Part shown: positions 10,776-21,400 of the stretch, piece by piece | Layout of the letters: every line of letters starts with the position of its first letter | Numbering within the stretch: position 1 is the first letter of the stretch | Assembly (NCBI RefSeq): GCF_000165395.2 | Contig: NW_026261571.1 | Span: 248,001 to 312,000, forward strand | DNA: 64,000 bases | Direction: 5' to 3' | Origin: Babesia bovis T2Bo | Taxonomy: Eukaryota > Apicomplexa > Aconoidasida > Piroplasmida > Babesiidae | Translations under genes and position numbers: made by a program | Notes under the pieces: model-generated | What the model saw: the letters and a program-made list of their open reading frames with translations, nothing else | Told to the model about the DNA's origin: nothing | Database searches by the model: none

Positions 10776-11966
10776 ATGGCCAACACACGTTTTTCGTATG
10801 TCAAGCATTTTGAGCAGGATACCATCCTTCTACCTGAATCATGGCCAGTTGTACGTGTAGACGGCCGTGGATTCACGAAGTTCTCTAAATTACATGAATT
10901 TCGTAAACCTAACGAGCCGCTGGCTCTGGGTGTAATGAATGCAGCTGCGGCCCATGTAATGTCAACATTTGACGATATTGTCTTGGCCTACGGTCACTCA
11001 GATGAATATAGGTACCGTTATGAGCCTCTGAAACATAATTAGCAGTTTCCTGTTTAAACGTGATACTCGATTATACAATCGGCGTATGCAGTAGGTTTGG
11101 TAACTGTTTCCTGATACATTCACAGGAAAATACTATCTAGCGTAGTTTCTGCGTTCTCCTCGGCATTTTCCTTTTATTGGTCTCGATTTTACCCCGATAG
11201 ACAGCTTAAAATACTACCATCATTTGATGGACGTATTGTACTGTATCCTCGATTCGAGAATATAGTTGATTATTTTTCTTGGCGTCATGCTGATTGTAGG
11301 TCTGTTTACGTGATGTTATCTATTTCTAGGTCACATAAACAATCAATACAATATATGCTTCTGGTGCTTGGTTGCTGATGGAAAATGCCCTGACGAGGCC
11401 TACAAGTGGTTAAAGGTTGGTTATCAGATAAATCACTATTGATTTTTAGCACACCCAAAAGGGAGAGAAGAATGAATATATATATCAATCTCGTGGTATA
11501 AATTACAATAACTTGCCACGAATTTTCAGGTGTGTTTTACAGTACAGAACTTCAGTTTTACAGGAAAGGGACTACCCTAGTGAGATTATTATCTACCGAG
11601 CCAGGGTTAGGTCAGTGCGTCCAGGATGGTATAACTACAAAAGTCGATCGTGGTAGTATCGATTGTCAAGCAACTGACCGTCATAGACTGGATACATCCA
11701 TTGTAAATACACGCCAGCAGGCAACTGGTGACGTTATAGAGCTGACTATCGATGAGTCTGAAATTGCCTTGATATCGCAGAAGCTGGATTCCATATGTAA
11801 TCCTATGGGCATTGGTGTAGTTCACTGTGACAACACTAGCGAGGCTTTCTGGAATGCCGCTGCGCCATCATATTCCATGGATGGTGGCACCCGGACTAAG
11901 AAAAACATTGACACAATTGCCGCACTAAGCACAGACATGATAAACAAGCTTAATTCAGGTCGTTAA
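10776..11966 (+). CDS. THG1: tRNA-His guanylyltransferase, 339 aa
   Basis: Six exons: 10776-11011, 11046-11090, 11126-11295, 11330-11415, 11450-11529 and 11564-11966; introns 34-35 nt. Thg1 adds the G at position -1 of tRNA-His. The metal-binding carboxylates are visible: D29 in VRVDGRGFTKF and D76 in GHSDEYSF. Other family signatures are LPSFDGRIVLYP, the HINNQYN segment, KNEYIYQSRGINYNNLP, and the FRKGT that follows. Splicing restores each of these motifs, which strongly supports the exon map. The sixth exon adds a C-terminal region of about 130 residues beyond FRKGT, longer than I would expect, with no motif I recognise. The ATG at 10776 is preferred over an upstream non-ATG codon because it starts MANTRFSYVK, the usual beginning. 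Confidence 0.92.
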
Positions 11967-12171
11967 GCAGAATATTAACTAGTGTGTGGTAGTGTCGGTT
12001 ATTACAGAGGGTTGGTATTTAAGTCATTTATTAGTTCCGGGTACCACCCCTAGCTACACATGTGATTTAATTTGGCTGTATATATATCTGTTCACATGTA
12101 TTTGAGTTGTGTCGTAAGTATGAGCAGGTTGAGCGTGCTTGTACCAAGGGCATTGTGTTCTTCTCTTGAAA

Positions 12172-14035
12172 ATGAGACATCGCATAGGACAGGTAGATAG
12201 GGCCGTACCGGTTCACAAGAAAAGGATAAAGCGTTCTTTAAGCAATGCGTTTGGCGAGCAGAATGCAGTATTGCCCGAGGTTGCACTGGTTCCACCTAGG
12301 GATTCCACAGTACCTGAAGATGGCGATGTCACAGACCACGAATCCGGGGTTACGCCAACTGTCTACTATCACCTAAGATCGCAAATAATAAGCAGAGAGT
12401 CTCGGAAGCGTGCTAACAGCGATCCGAGTCACAATTTTGCATATGGCTACCTAGGATGCCATTCGAAGTATGAGGACAAAAGTCCATATTTTGGGAGGTA
12501 TGTTACTCTACAAGGTAATATAAATCCCTAGGCCGTTGCATGAAACATTACATACTGAGTTTCGTACTAGCCTGTTATCTAGCAGTGCACGTCACCTAGA
12601 TTTAAAGGGGTTCATGAACCTGGCATTTGTGCTTTTGGTTGTTATAAACTTCCGGGCTGTTATGACCAATTTCCGTAAATACGGTTTGTTAATGGAGTTG
12701 CCGACTGTATACAAGTTGATGTACGACGATTGGCACTTAACTCGATGTTGTATAAAGGTGGGTATATATATTGGTATATAACCGGCGCAGGTACACGTAT
12801 CGATTATTTTTGCCTGGGGGATTGAGAGATTCATTGCTCCATTGTCCACGAAGCCGCTGACAACCCCTGTTGTATTCCTGCAGGTATTGAACCTATTTAT
12901 ATTGGTTTATTACCCCTATTTGACTGTGGTCGTTCGTAAGACGGAGCCTGCCTTATCTGCACTGATGCTTGCAACATCCGTTGTTTGGGCGTTAAAGATA
13001 TATTCATTCCACCACGTATGCTTCGACTATCGTAGAGCCGTGTGCAAAGGCGAGGACATATCCGAGATTTGCAATAATCGCATGGAGGCTCGTGCTGCTG
13101 CTCATTATCCCGGTTGCATCAAGTTGGTAGAGGTCTATCGCTTCCTCTACATGCCAACTGTATGTTTCCAATTTTACTATCCTCAAACACGTCGGATTCG
13201 TTGGATCAATGCTTTGAAGCATTTTACACAGTTTGTCTTTTTACTTGCTGTAGCGAGGTAAGTTCCCAATACAGTAGCTATAAGACACAGGATCATTGGG
13301 GACCAGTACATAGTGGTTACCGTGTCGAATACATTCACTATGCAAGAATTCAAATCTGCTAACTTCTCGACTGTGGCGTACCACATATTCGAACGGGTTT
13401 GTTGCAATATCCATAGGACATTACACCCAGATGCTGCTGTTATCTATACCCGTCTTATATTGTTGGCTCACTATGTTTGCTGTTATATTCCACTACTGGC
13501 TTAATTTACTAGCTGAATTAACACGATTTGGCGATCGTCGCTTCTACGGTGTAGGTTTTAAGTGGTTTACACAGTATCTCACAGGATTGGTGGAATGCAT
13601 CTAACTTTGGTGAATACTGGCGTAAATGGAATTTACCCATCCACCAATTCATTGTACGGCATATAAGCAAGCCATTGCATACAATAGGCGTCCCCTGGGA
13701 GATAACCAAGGTGGTTGTGTTCATGTTATCAGCTGCACTGCACGAGTACTTGATATCGGTGCCGCTCGGTTTGGGCTGGACTGGATATGTTTTCTGGGCT
13801 ATGATGGGCCAAATACCGCTTCTTATGGTAACTAGATTCACACCGGTAGGTAAATGTACTCTAATCCATAACGTCCAGATACGTATGGGTAGGACTACAG
13901 GGAATGTATTATTTTGGTTCCTATTCTGCTTCACTGGGCAGCCGGTAGGTCTTAGGTCTAGGAAATAATTTCATTTAGCTGGGTGTATTGCTCTACTGGT
14001 ATCTTTGGGGTGTTAAACAAGGATCCTTTGTGTAA
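12172..14035 (+). CDS. DGAT1: Diacylglycerol/sterol O-acyltransferase (MBOAT, DGAT1/ACAT type), 542 aa
   Basis: Eight exons: 12172-12497, 12532-12757, 12791-13257, 13291-13396, 13431-13550, 13585-13845, 13879-13944 and 13979-14035; introns 33-34 nt. The enzyme transfers an acyl group from acyl-CoA to diacylglycerol in the endoplasmic reticulum membrane, making storage lipid. The hallmark FYxDWWN motif (FYGDWWN, residues 413-419) is restored exactly by the fifth splice. The catalytic histidine is in SAALHEY (about H468). Many hydrophobic segments are present, and the C-terminal GNVLFWFLFCFTGQP is typical. The N-terminal 100 residues are basic and soluble, as in other members. A sterol acyltransferase activity cannot be excluded from sequence. 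The start at 12172 is the first ATG in the open frame. Confidence 0.9.
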
Positions 14036-14208
14036 TACCTTCACGTGCACCTTTTCAGTACGATGGGGATCGGTGGCACCTATGGAATGTAACCTTTTAG
14101 TAATATCGTTTGTGACATTTACTCGCTCTGATAAACTTTATATCTATTTGGTATAATATATTTAAATCCCTATGCGGTAGGTGTGTAACATCACAAGGCG
14201 CTGTAACG

Positions 14209-15912
14209 ATGGCGAATGTGCAGCTTGACGGCATCTGCCGTAACCTGAGATCCACTTTAGAGGACACGGATGCTCTGTACAAGAGTATACAGATGGGTAA
14301 GTGGTTACCAATGGAATGTGTAACCTTTACAGGCATGACCAAGGCACCTGTGCAGAAAAAGCCAGTGCCAAGATCGAGGCTTACCAAATCATGGATTCCT
14401 CCAATGACCGAGCCTTGTCAATCGGAAGTAGTCGCGCCCGCTCATAAGAGCGTTCATTTTCCTAGAGTCACCAAGGATGTGCAGCAGAAAACCGATTACA
14501 TGACAATGGCTGCCAAGAGTGACTTCTTTAGGTCACTCAATGTAGACCTTGATGGCTGGAGTGAATCCCAACGCAAGGTATTCTACAATGTAGTTTCTGC
14601 CGCTGAGCGCCACATGCACGCTGAGAGTGAGCGTTTGCAGCGGGAGTACTCCTTACAGCTGGAGTCCAAATTGCAGAACATTCGTAGCGAGATGTCGCAG
14701 GCGCACAGCTCAGTAGTAGCCGAAGTATCAGAGCTCAGGGTCGACAAGGAACGCCTAGCTTTCGACGAGGTTGAGAACAGGCGCCGTTCAAAGTTGATGC
14801 AGGACAGTTTACAGCGTCTCCAGAAGTCCTACGACAGCTTAATGGAGGAGTGTAATGCCAAATCTAGTGAGATCATTAGGTTAAATTCCACCTTGGGTGC
14901 TACTGAACGCTCATTTATCAACTTCAAGCAAAGGGTGATAGAGCTTGAGGGTGACTTAAACGAACGGGTCCAGCAGATTGACCGCTTGCACGATGAGGTG
15001 GCCACTGCCTACAAACAGATGGAAACCGCCAGCAGCAACTACGCCAAGTGTGAGCGTAACCTGGCATCTACTAAAACCGAGCTTAAATCCACACAGGACC
15101 AGTTATCAGATGCTCGTCTCGAGATTGAGTCCATGCAGTTAGCAGCACAACTGGCCAATAACGAGAAGTGCGCCCTAGAATCCAAGCTGCGTGCCCTTGA
15201 AAAGGAGATTTCTGAGCTATCTGCTGAGCGATACAAACTGGAAACCCATGTATCTACCTTGGAAAACGGCACTATAATATCGCTAAAGGAGCAGTGCAAG
15301 CGTTTAGAGGAACAACGTAATTTAGCACGTGTTGAGACCGCTACGTGTGACAAGCGTCAGGAGTTAGCTCAAACGCGTCGTGAGCTAGAATCGGTTCAAT
15401 ACCAATGCGAGCAGCTATCAGAGGACAACCGTGTGTTGCGTCGCGAGAACACTGGCTTGTCACGACAACTTGACGATTTGAAGCAAAGGTTTAAGGATTG
15501 TGAGAATGAGTTGTTCCAACTCAAGTGCCAGGCACATGTGATGAAGCAACGTGGTTATGTCCCCGTGAAGCAAACTGACTGCACCATTGATGCTCCAGGG
15601 TCACCAGCTACTAAAGAGCCTTTACCAACCGAGAACACAAAGCCAGCTTATCGTGATATATTCGCCCCTACGATGTTTGACTGCCCTGATGCCGAGACTC
15701 AGGCTAAGATCGACTCCCTGGAGTCTGAGTTAACGAGTCTCTATATAGAGAAGGATCGCATGGTATCGGAGATGACTCGGTGCAAGGTTGAGCCGAAATC
15801 ACCGGCTCTTGAGCGCCGTAGGTTCCACCTATTGGAACAGGAGCTAGCTGACACGAATCAGCGCATACACGAGATTACCGAGAGCATACGTAAGCTCCAG
15901 GTGCCTATATAA
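14209..15912 (+). CDS. Long coiled-coil protein, 567 aa
   Basis: A single exon. From about residue 120 to 450 the sequence is almost continuous heptad-type coiled coil rich in Leu, Glu, Arg and Gln. A Pro-containing break follows (about 460-500), then a second short coil that ends the protein. The first 100 residues are non-coiled and carry KKPVPRSRL. The build is that of a cytoskeletal, centrosomal or basal-complex scaffold, but I see no family-specific motif. It lies tail to tail with the RNA triphosphatase gene, six nucleotides between stop codons. The start ATG follows an AT-rich stretch and is the first in frame. Confidence 0.75.
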   Translation: MANVQLDGICRNLRSTLEDTDALYKSIQMGKWLPMECVTFTGMTKAPVQKKPVPRSRLTKSWIPPMTEPCQSEVVAPAHKSVHFPRVTKDVQQKTDYMTMAAKSDFFRSLNVDLDGWSESQRKVFYNVVSAAERHMHAESERLQREYSLQLESKLQNIRSEMSQAHSSVVAEVSELRVDKERLAFDEVENRRRSKLMQDSLQRLQKSYDSLMEECNAKSSEIIRLNSTLGATERSFINFKQRVIELEGDLNERVQQIDRLHDEVATAYKQMETASSNYAKCERNLASTKTELKSTQDQLSDARLEIESMQLAAQLANNEKCALESKLRALEKEISELSAERYKLETHVSTLENGTIISLKEQCKRLEEQRNLARVETATCDKRQELAQTRRELESVQYQCEQLSEDNRVLRRENTGLSRQLDDLKQRFKDCENELFQLKCQAHVMKQRGYVPVKQTDCTIDAPGSPATKEPLPTENTKPAYRDIFAPTMFDCPDAETQAKIDSLESELTSLYIEKDRMVSEMTRCKVEPKSPALERRRFHLLEQELADTNQRIHEITESIRKLQVPI

Positions 15913-15918
15913 CTAAAA

Positions 15919-17172
15919 TTAATTTGTATCAGTACGTTTTGACAGTACAACCTGCTTGCTCCGATTCGGCCCGCTGTCAGTGACTATGAAAGGCCCTTCT
16001 ATATCTTCCATATGCTCTCTATATGGTGATACCTTCTGCCTTTTTATGGCACCTTTTTCTAAGGCAGGTGTTATAGCCCTGAACAGGTAGTCGCCTATTA
16101 GTGGTAGTTGTGGCGACACTACCTTGCGATATCTCTTTACAACTTCATTTAGGTGCTGCACCATGCGCAAATCGCATAGACCCAGCTTGCTGGTCATCAT
16201 CCCACCTGGAGCGATACCGGTATCGTCCGAGTAGGCTTCACCTCGCATGATAACGTCCCGTAAACGCCTAACTGACCTTATAAGTGTGCTGCAGTGGTGC
16301 TTAAGTAGCTGTATCTTTTTATCGTAACTTAGTCCAGTTGACTTCAGCAGATTGATAATAACGCCACCGTTCAACTCCGCCTCAACTTCATATTGTGCGT
16401 TGTTATCATCGGTTACCGATGAGTCAGACTCTACGGTCTGAACTTGTGTGAGGTCAAAGCGTAAGTGCCCCTTTTTGTTGATGTAAGTGTTCCTATTCTT
16501 CTTCCTTCGCGTGGTGGCGGCACTGGTGTTCGGCAGGTCACGTATCGGCACTCGGTATTCCAGGTTAACGGCTATTCTGTAGTCTAGAATTTCCTGGTCC
16601 CCGACATCATCATTATCGTCGTTCATTTGGGTATCCCGCATAGATGAACCCGTGGACACATTCCACGTAAGCAGTTTTACCTTACGTATGGCTTCAAATG
16701 ACTTTGCACCTTTAGTTTGGTTCTGTGGCACGCTAATACGCACGGGCTCTTCGTACTCCGGTAACTTAAAGAACCTATCAAAGGTCAGGATGCCCAGCTG
16801 AGTATCCCATTCATCACTGGTACCACGTTCTTCCGCTATTTGCTTGATTAGTGTGAAAGCGGATTGAAATTGGCTTTTAGTTACACTTGGTTGGAACCTA
16901 ACAAAAGCTCTATCGCTGATCAGTGCGTCTGTAGCACTGGGCAAGGTGAACCTTTGGCCATCGCGTACGTTCCTTATGGACCCTAGACGAACTTCTATTT
17001 CAAGCTCACACGGTGGGTAGCCGGATGTAGAATCAAAGTCGCCATTATCCAACGCTGCCGCCAATGGGCCGTCTAACGATAACGACTCCAAGCGCTCTGC
17101 CAGGGCAGACGCCACGACATCACATGATACAGCACTGCTACCGGCAATTGTTTTGGTAGATTCCTTGACCAT
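15919..17172 (-). CDS. mRNA-capping RNA 5'-triphosphatase (tunnel family), 417 aa
   Basis: A single exon. It removes the gamma phosphate of nascent mRNA, the first step of cap formation. It has the metal-binding glutamate motifs of the Cet1-like tunnel metalloenzymes: ELEIEVRLG at residues 56-64 and YEVEAELNG at 261-269, with RFDLTQV (238-244) and the basic strand RRKKNRNTY between them. The length is usual for the protist enzymes. Animals use a cysteine-phosphatase-type enzyme for this step instead, which is established for the families. The N-terminal 50 residues are low in motifs and probably flexible. The ATG at 17172 is the first in frame. Confidence 0.88.
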   Translation of the reverse strand: MVKESTKTIAGSSAVSCDVVASALAERLESLSLDGPLAAALDNGDFDSTSGYPPCELEIEVRLGSIRNVRDGQRFTLPSATDALISDRAFVRFQPSVTKSQFQSAFTLIKQIAEERGTSDEWDTQLGILTFDRFFKLPEYEEPVRISVPQNQTKGAKSFEAIRKVKLLTWNVSTGSSMRDTQMNDDNDDVGDQEILDYRIAVNLEYRVPIRDLPNTSAATTRRKKNRNTYINKKGHLRFDLTQVQTVESDSSVTDDNNAQYEVEAELNGGVIINLLKSTGLSYDKKIQLLKHHCSTLIRSVRRLRDVIMRGEAYSDDTGIAPGGMMTSKLGLCDLRMVQHLNEVVKRYRKVVSPQLPLIGDYLFRAITPALEKGAIKRQKVSPYREHMEDIEGPFIVTDSGPNRSKQVVLSKRTDTN

Positions 17173-17631
17173 TAGTATTATTATGTGTATTGTTAATTAT
17201 GTGAAATCAGCCCAAGTGTGTGTGGAAGGCCATGGTATGGCCAATGGGCACACCGAATGTGTATAAGCTATACAAAAGCAGTAACCATGACAATTACAGG
17301 GATCTCTGTTCATTTATATACCACTTATAATTTAGGCATTAGAACCCATGGAATCCTGGTATTTAGATGTGTTTGTAACACATAATTACAGTGTTGTCTG
17401 ATGGTGTGTTAGAGGACGTATCCAAGGAGAGTTCTTTAGCTACCAATACGTACATGAGCCACGGCATAGGCTAGCTAGTAGCTAGGGGTCTATTCCGTGC
17501 CGTGATGCCACATTTTTTGTTGGTTTTTACCCCATTACCACTACTTGCTGTGTTGCTAAGCCTCTGGGTTACTATTAACAAATCTACACTGGTTCTACCT
17601 ACACAGATTCGTGTGTTATCTTAGAACTCAG
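17173..17631. promoter_or_regulatory. Divergent intergenic region before cyclophilin
   Basis: 458 nt between the divergent starts of the RNA triphosphatase (minus) and cyclophilin (plus). It contains the hairpin-rich element described at 17416-17518. The remainder is ordinary AT-rich DNA. A CAG at the right edge of 17607 could be an acceptor of an intron in the 5' UTR of cyclophilin. Confidence 0.4.
17416..17518 (+). ncRNA. Candidate small structured RNA ending in a T6 run
   Basis: Seen directly: a 6-bp outer stem (17416-17421 with 17446-17451), then ACATGA (17452-17457, fits the snoRNA H-box pattern ANANNA), then a 7-bp stem CACGGCA/TGCCGTG (17460-17466 with 17498-17504). Inside the latter is a 6-bp hairpin CTAGCT/AGCTAG (17471-17476 with 17480-17485). 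ACA (17510-17512) and six T residues (17513-17518) follow. The order hairpin, H-box, hairpin, ACA is that of an H/ACA snoRNA, and the T run would suit Pol III termination. The second hairpin does not show a convincing guide pocket. An element with the same short words in the same order occurs at 46632-46680. Promoter function is an equal alternative. Confidence 0.3.
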
Positions 17632-18285
17632 ATGCTTTTTAGGCTTTTGTGTTGTTTAGCACTTACTGTAATTACTTCAGCTGAAGCTTACAGGATTCCT
17701 AGACAGACTTCTTCTACCGGTACAGGTTACACACCAGGAAAATCATATCCCGTTTACTCAGAACCCATGTCCAAAATGTCTCGTTCACGTGTTTTCTTTG
17801 ACATTGCCATTGGCGGCGCTCCTGCTGGACGCATTGAGTTTACTCTCTTTGACGACATTACCCCAAAGACTGCTGAAAACTTCCGTTCTTTGTGTGTGGG
17901 TGACAAGACCGTTCAGGGTGTGAAGTGCCACTTCAAGAACTCTATTTTCCACCGTATCATTCCTCAGTTTATGTGCCAGGGTGGTGACATCACTAACCAC
18001 AACGGTACTGGTGGTATGAGTATCTACGGCAGACGTTTCAATGATGAGGACTTCTCCGTTAAGCACAGTGTACCAGGTCTTCTTTCCATGGCTAACAGCG
18101 GTCCTAACACCAACGGCTCTCAGTTCTTCATTACTACTGTTCCTTGCCCATGGCTTGACGGTAAGCACACTGTATTTGGTGAGGTCAGTGAGGGTATGGA
18201 CGTTGTGAAGAAGATGGAGCGCTACGGCTCTGGTAGCGGTGCTACTACCAAGGAGGTTAAGATTGTCGACTGTGGCCAGCTTTAA
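17632..18285 (+). CDS. Cyclophilin-type peptidyl-prolyl isomerase with signal peptide, 217 aa
   Basis: A single exon. The catalytic domain begins near residue 52 ([12 protein letters not shown]) and is complete: R108 and F113 in [13 protein letters not shown], the NGSQFFIT strand, and W174/H179 in CPWLDGKHT, the residues associated with cyclosporin binding and catalysis. In front lies a hydrophobic signal peptide ([19 protein letters not shown]) and a 30-residue Ser/Thr/Arg-containing spacer, so the long form should enter the secretory pathway. Internal methionines at residues 46 and 49 stand where ordinary cytosolic cyclophilins begin, so a short cytosolic form is possible. A GTG 21 nt upstream is in frame but the ATG at 17632 is preferred. 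Codon use is strongly biased to C-ending codons, suggesting high expression. Confidence 0.92.
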   Translation: MLFRLLCCLALTVITSAEAYRIPRQTSSTGTGYTPGKSYPVYSEPMSKMSRSRVFFDIAIGGAPAGRIEFTLFDDITPKTAENFRSLCVGDKTVQGVKCHFKNSIFHRIIPQFMCQGGDITNHNGTGGMSIYGRRFNDEDFSVKHSVPGLLSMANSGPNTNGSQFFITTVPCPWLDGKHTVFGEVSEGMDVVKKMERYGSGSGATTKEVKIVDCGQL

Positions 18286-18404
18286 TTTAGCGGCTACATC
18301 ATACTTGATTCATACACTAAAACGTTTGTCTTAATGTTGATATTATGTTTAGCAATGCTGTATCTTACGTGATGTCTATCATAGCAATGTTTCCTGGAGG
18401 AGTA

Positions 18405-21400
18405 TCATTGCCGCAGCCTTTGGATGTGCTCCACCTCCAGGGAAAGCAGCTCTGGGGAGTAGAACAGCCCATGGGCATCAGTCTTGGATACCATGTTGTA
18501 TACCTCTGACTTCAGACTGGTATCCAGTCTGTTGTAACTTTCGATGGCGTCGCCATCAATGAACCCCTTAGCGGCGCACATCATCCAGCGATTCTTGAAC
18601 GAGCGCCAATGTTCGTTTGAAATATTACCAGCTTGAGGTTGTATACGGTTTATACCCTCCTCAACAAACGCCAATCTGCAGAATAACTTAGTGTCGTCGA
18701 ATATACACAGCTGTAGCAGTGACCCTGATGTAGTGACGCATGTCAGTATAGTCTTGAAACCATACTTCCAGAACTTGTTTGGTTTGGCTAGGCCACGTAC
18801 CAGGTCATTGCAGGAACTGTGCGATATAGCGGCTGAAACATCTCCCTGCACGCAACAAAATGGCCTGTTGCAATAGGTTTTCATGGGGAATTCTGGCATG
18901 TCATGGTCGGAGTTACCGTTTAGCAGGGCCACTCTGGACTGCACCTTAGGGTTACGGCGTATACGATTAATAAGCTCTCCATGGTGGAACAGCCCAACGT
19001 CCTCTGCTTTTATAGCTTCGGCGTCGTTAGTCACTACCTGCCGCTTAGCAAAGACGTAAAAGTTGCCAGAGCTATCTGCTACAACGCAGGACGTCTGATC
19101 TATTGCGGCTGCCGCGGTGCAATATACACTGTTAAAGTCCTTGCAGACCTCGCGTAACTCGGTACCCTGCCACTGTAGCATACGCATCGAGTTCATCAAA
19201 TCACCTATAACGATAACATCCTGGTATGCATCCAACGATACTACATACGAGCACGATTTGTACTCAGCACGGGTTACTAAAGTGTACTGTCCATATGATT
19301 CATCTGATTCGTGTAGCACCTCCATCTTGTAGCTACGCAAAGTATCACTGGGTTCTGGATCCGCGCCACGGACCAATGAGAGTACTGCCACAGTCTCATT
19401 CAATGCCACAACCAACTGGTTAATGCACGGTGTCATTTGGGTTACCCCCTTATCTATGAAGTTTAAAGTTCTCAGGAATACCACATTCCACTTGTGGGCA
19501 TCGCTTTTTATGACATCCACCAGGAATATGTACCCCTGAGAAGGCACTCCATCTTTATCCTGGATTAATGATGAACCTAGCGCTATCAACGTCTTGGGGC
19601 CATCGAACTTAACTGTGCACATGCTGGTGATTACATGACGCTGCGGCATATTCAGGGTATGCACCACCTCCTTAGTACCCAGGTGGATGAACTTGACACA
19701 TGACTTCAGAACGTATACACCTGGGATTGTACCACAGGAAGCAACATCCATGCATCGGAAAACACTAGAGTCATTGTGAGTGACCGATGAATCAGAAATC
19801 GACGGCATATCACAATCAGCAATGAGCTCACCGTTGCAACCTACTACCACGAGATCACTTTCGTCATGGTAGCATATGGTCTCAAACGACCTGCCGCTAC
19901 ATATAGTCTCAACATGTAGCTGTAAAGCAGTGTCCATATGGCCTATATGGATGGACTTCTTGTCTGTAAACACCAGCGACACGCCTTGGGGGTTCTTTTC
20001 CACAAAGTTGAAAGATGTGACAGTATCAATACGCGGTACGTTAACGGGTACGTATTCAAGCTTACCACGATTGGCATAAATAAGCATTGGGTTATCACCA
20101 GTGGTGACTATGCGATTTTTAAGCAGGTTAGTCCCACCAGAACCGGGCACTGAAGCGTGCATAGATATGGCATCCAGCCCTATGGGCCCATTACTCACTT
20201 TGATTACATTTTCCATGACCATTGACAATTGGGTATTTGTACCCAAACCATCCTTATCGCAGTCGCCAAACTTCAAGCGGTACACGCACAGGGTACCGTC
20301 GGAGAGTGCAGCAAAAACCAGTGCTACATCGCCGACAACACCAAAGCGCACTGCCCGTATTGCCACACCATATCCGCAGGGTACTTTTGTCGTATGCAGC
20401 ATCTGGAGCCCCTCGGGTGATATCAAGGATATTTCAGTATCCTCCCATGTTGACACGGCTATTAATCCCGTTCGCCTTTTAGTCTTGAAATCACCCCCGC
20501 TGAGGTATGCTGTAGAAGACACTTGTTTTGGGAGCACACTTTTGTGTAATATCTTCACGCCGTTGGATACATCCAAGATGAGGAATACGTGATTTGACAA
20601 CCCTATGAACACTCCAGAATCGCAAAGGTGGCAGCTGACTATAGATATAGGCATAACGCCACTGCCAACAGCTATCCCAGCTATCTTGCATATATCATTT
20701 AGCGAATGATCAACCCGGGGAATCGCGACGCTTTTGTAATTTACCAGGGATATCCCATTTGTAGTTACCTGCAATACCATTTGCGTGCCATAAGGCACCA
20801 TCAACAGCGTGCGCATATGCTCCACGAATCTGTGGGAACTAGGGTCCATAGACGTTACTACCCATAGCGGCTGCTTCACAAAGTCAATGGCAGTCTTGCT
20901 GGGATCCCTCTTTGGGGCTGGCGGCACAACTACCTTGTAGAACCGGGTGCGATTGAAATAGCTGGTACATATCATAAAGTTGTTATTCGCTTCATTAAAC
21001 AGCGGTAGCGCCGTAGTGTACAAAACGCCACTTGCCGGGCTCGATGCCATTACATCTATAGCGACACCGTTGGTTATACTGCAAACGCGTCCTTCGGCAC
21101 CGTATCCACAACATGCCAGTATGGGTATTGCGCCGCTATCACTCTGTGGACCAAATGTAAAGTCCACTATAGGTCCAAGGTTAGTTTGCTTCCAGGTTTC
21201 CCATGTCTTCGGCGACCATGGGTCCTGGAACCCTTCATCATCAGCCTCGTCCATGGTATGGTATTCTTCCTCCGTGGGATCACTACATGCGTCGTTAGCC
21301 TGTAATCTGTCTTGGGTAGTTGCATCATTGATAGACAGTATCCTGGAACTATCGTCTATCGCATCCACGCGTCTTGGGTTATCACAGTCCATTGGGGTCA

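Noticed and set aside
12120..12196. Upstream ATG (MSRLSVLVPR...) for the DGAT gene
   Set aside because: It is in another frame and would need a short, poorly defined intron; the ATG at 12172 is in the open frame.
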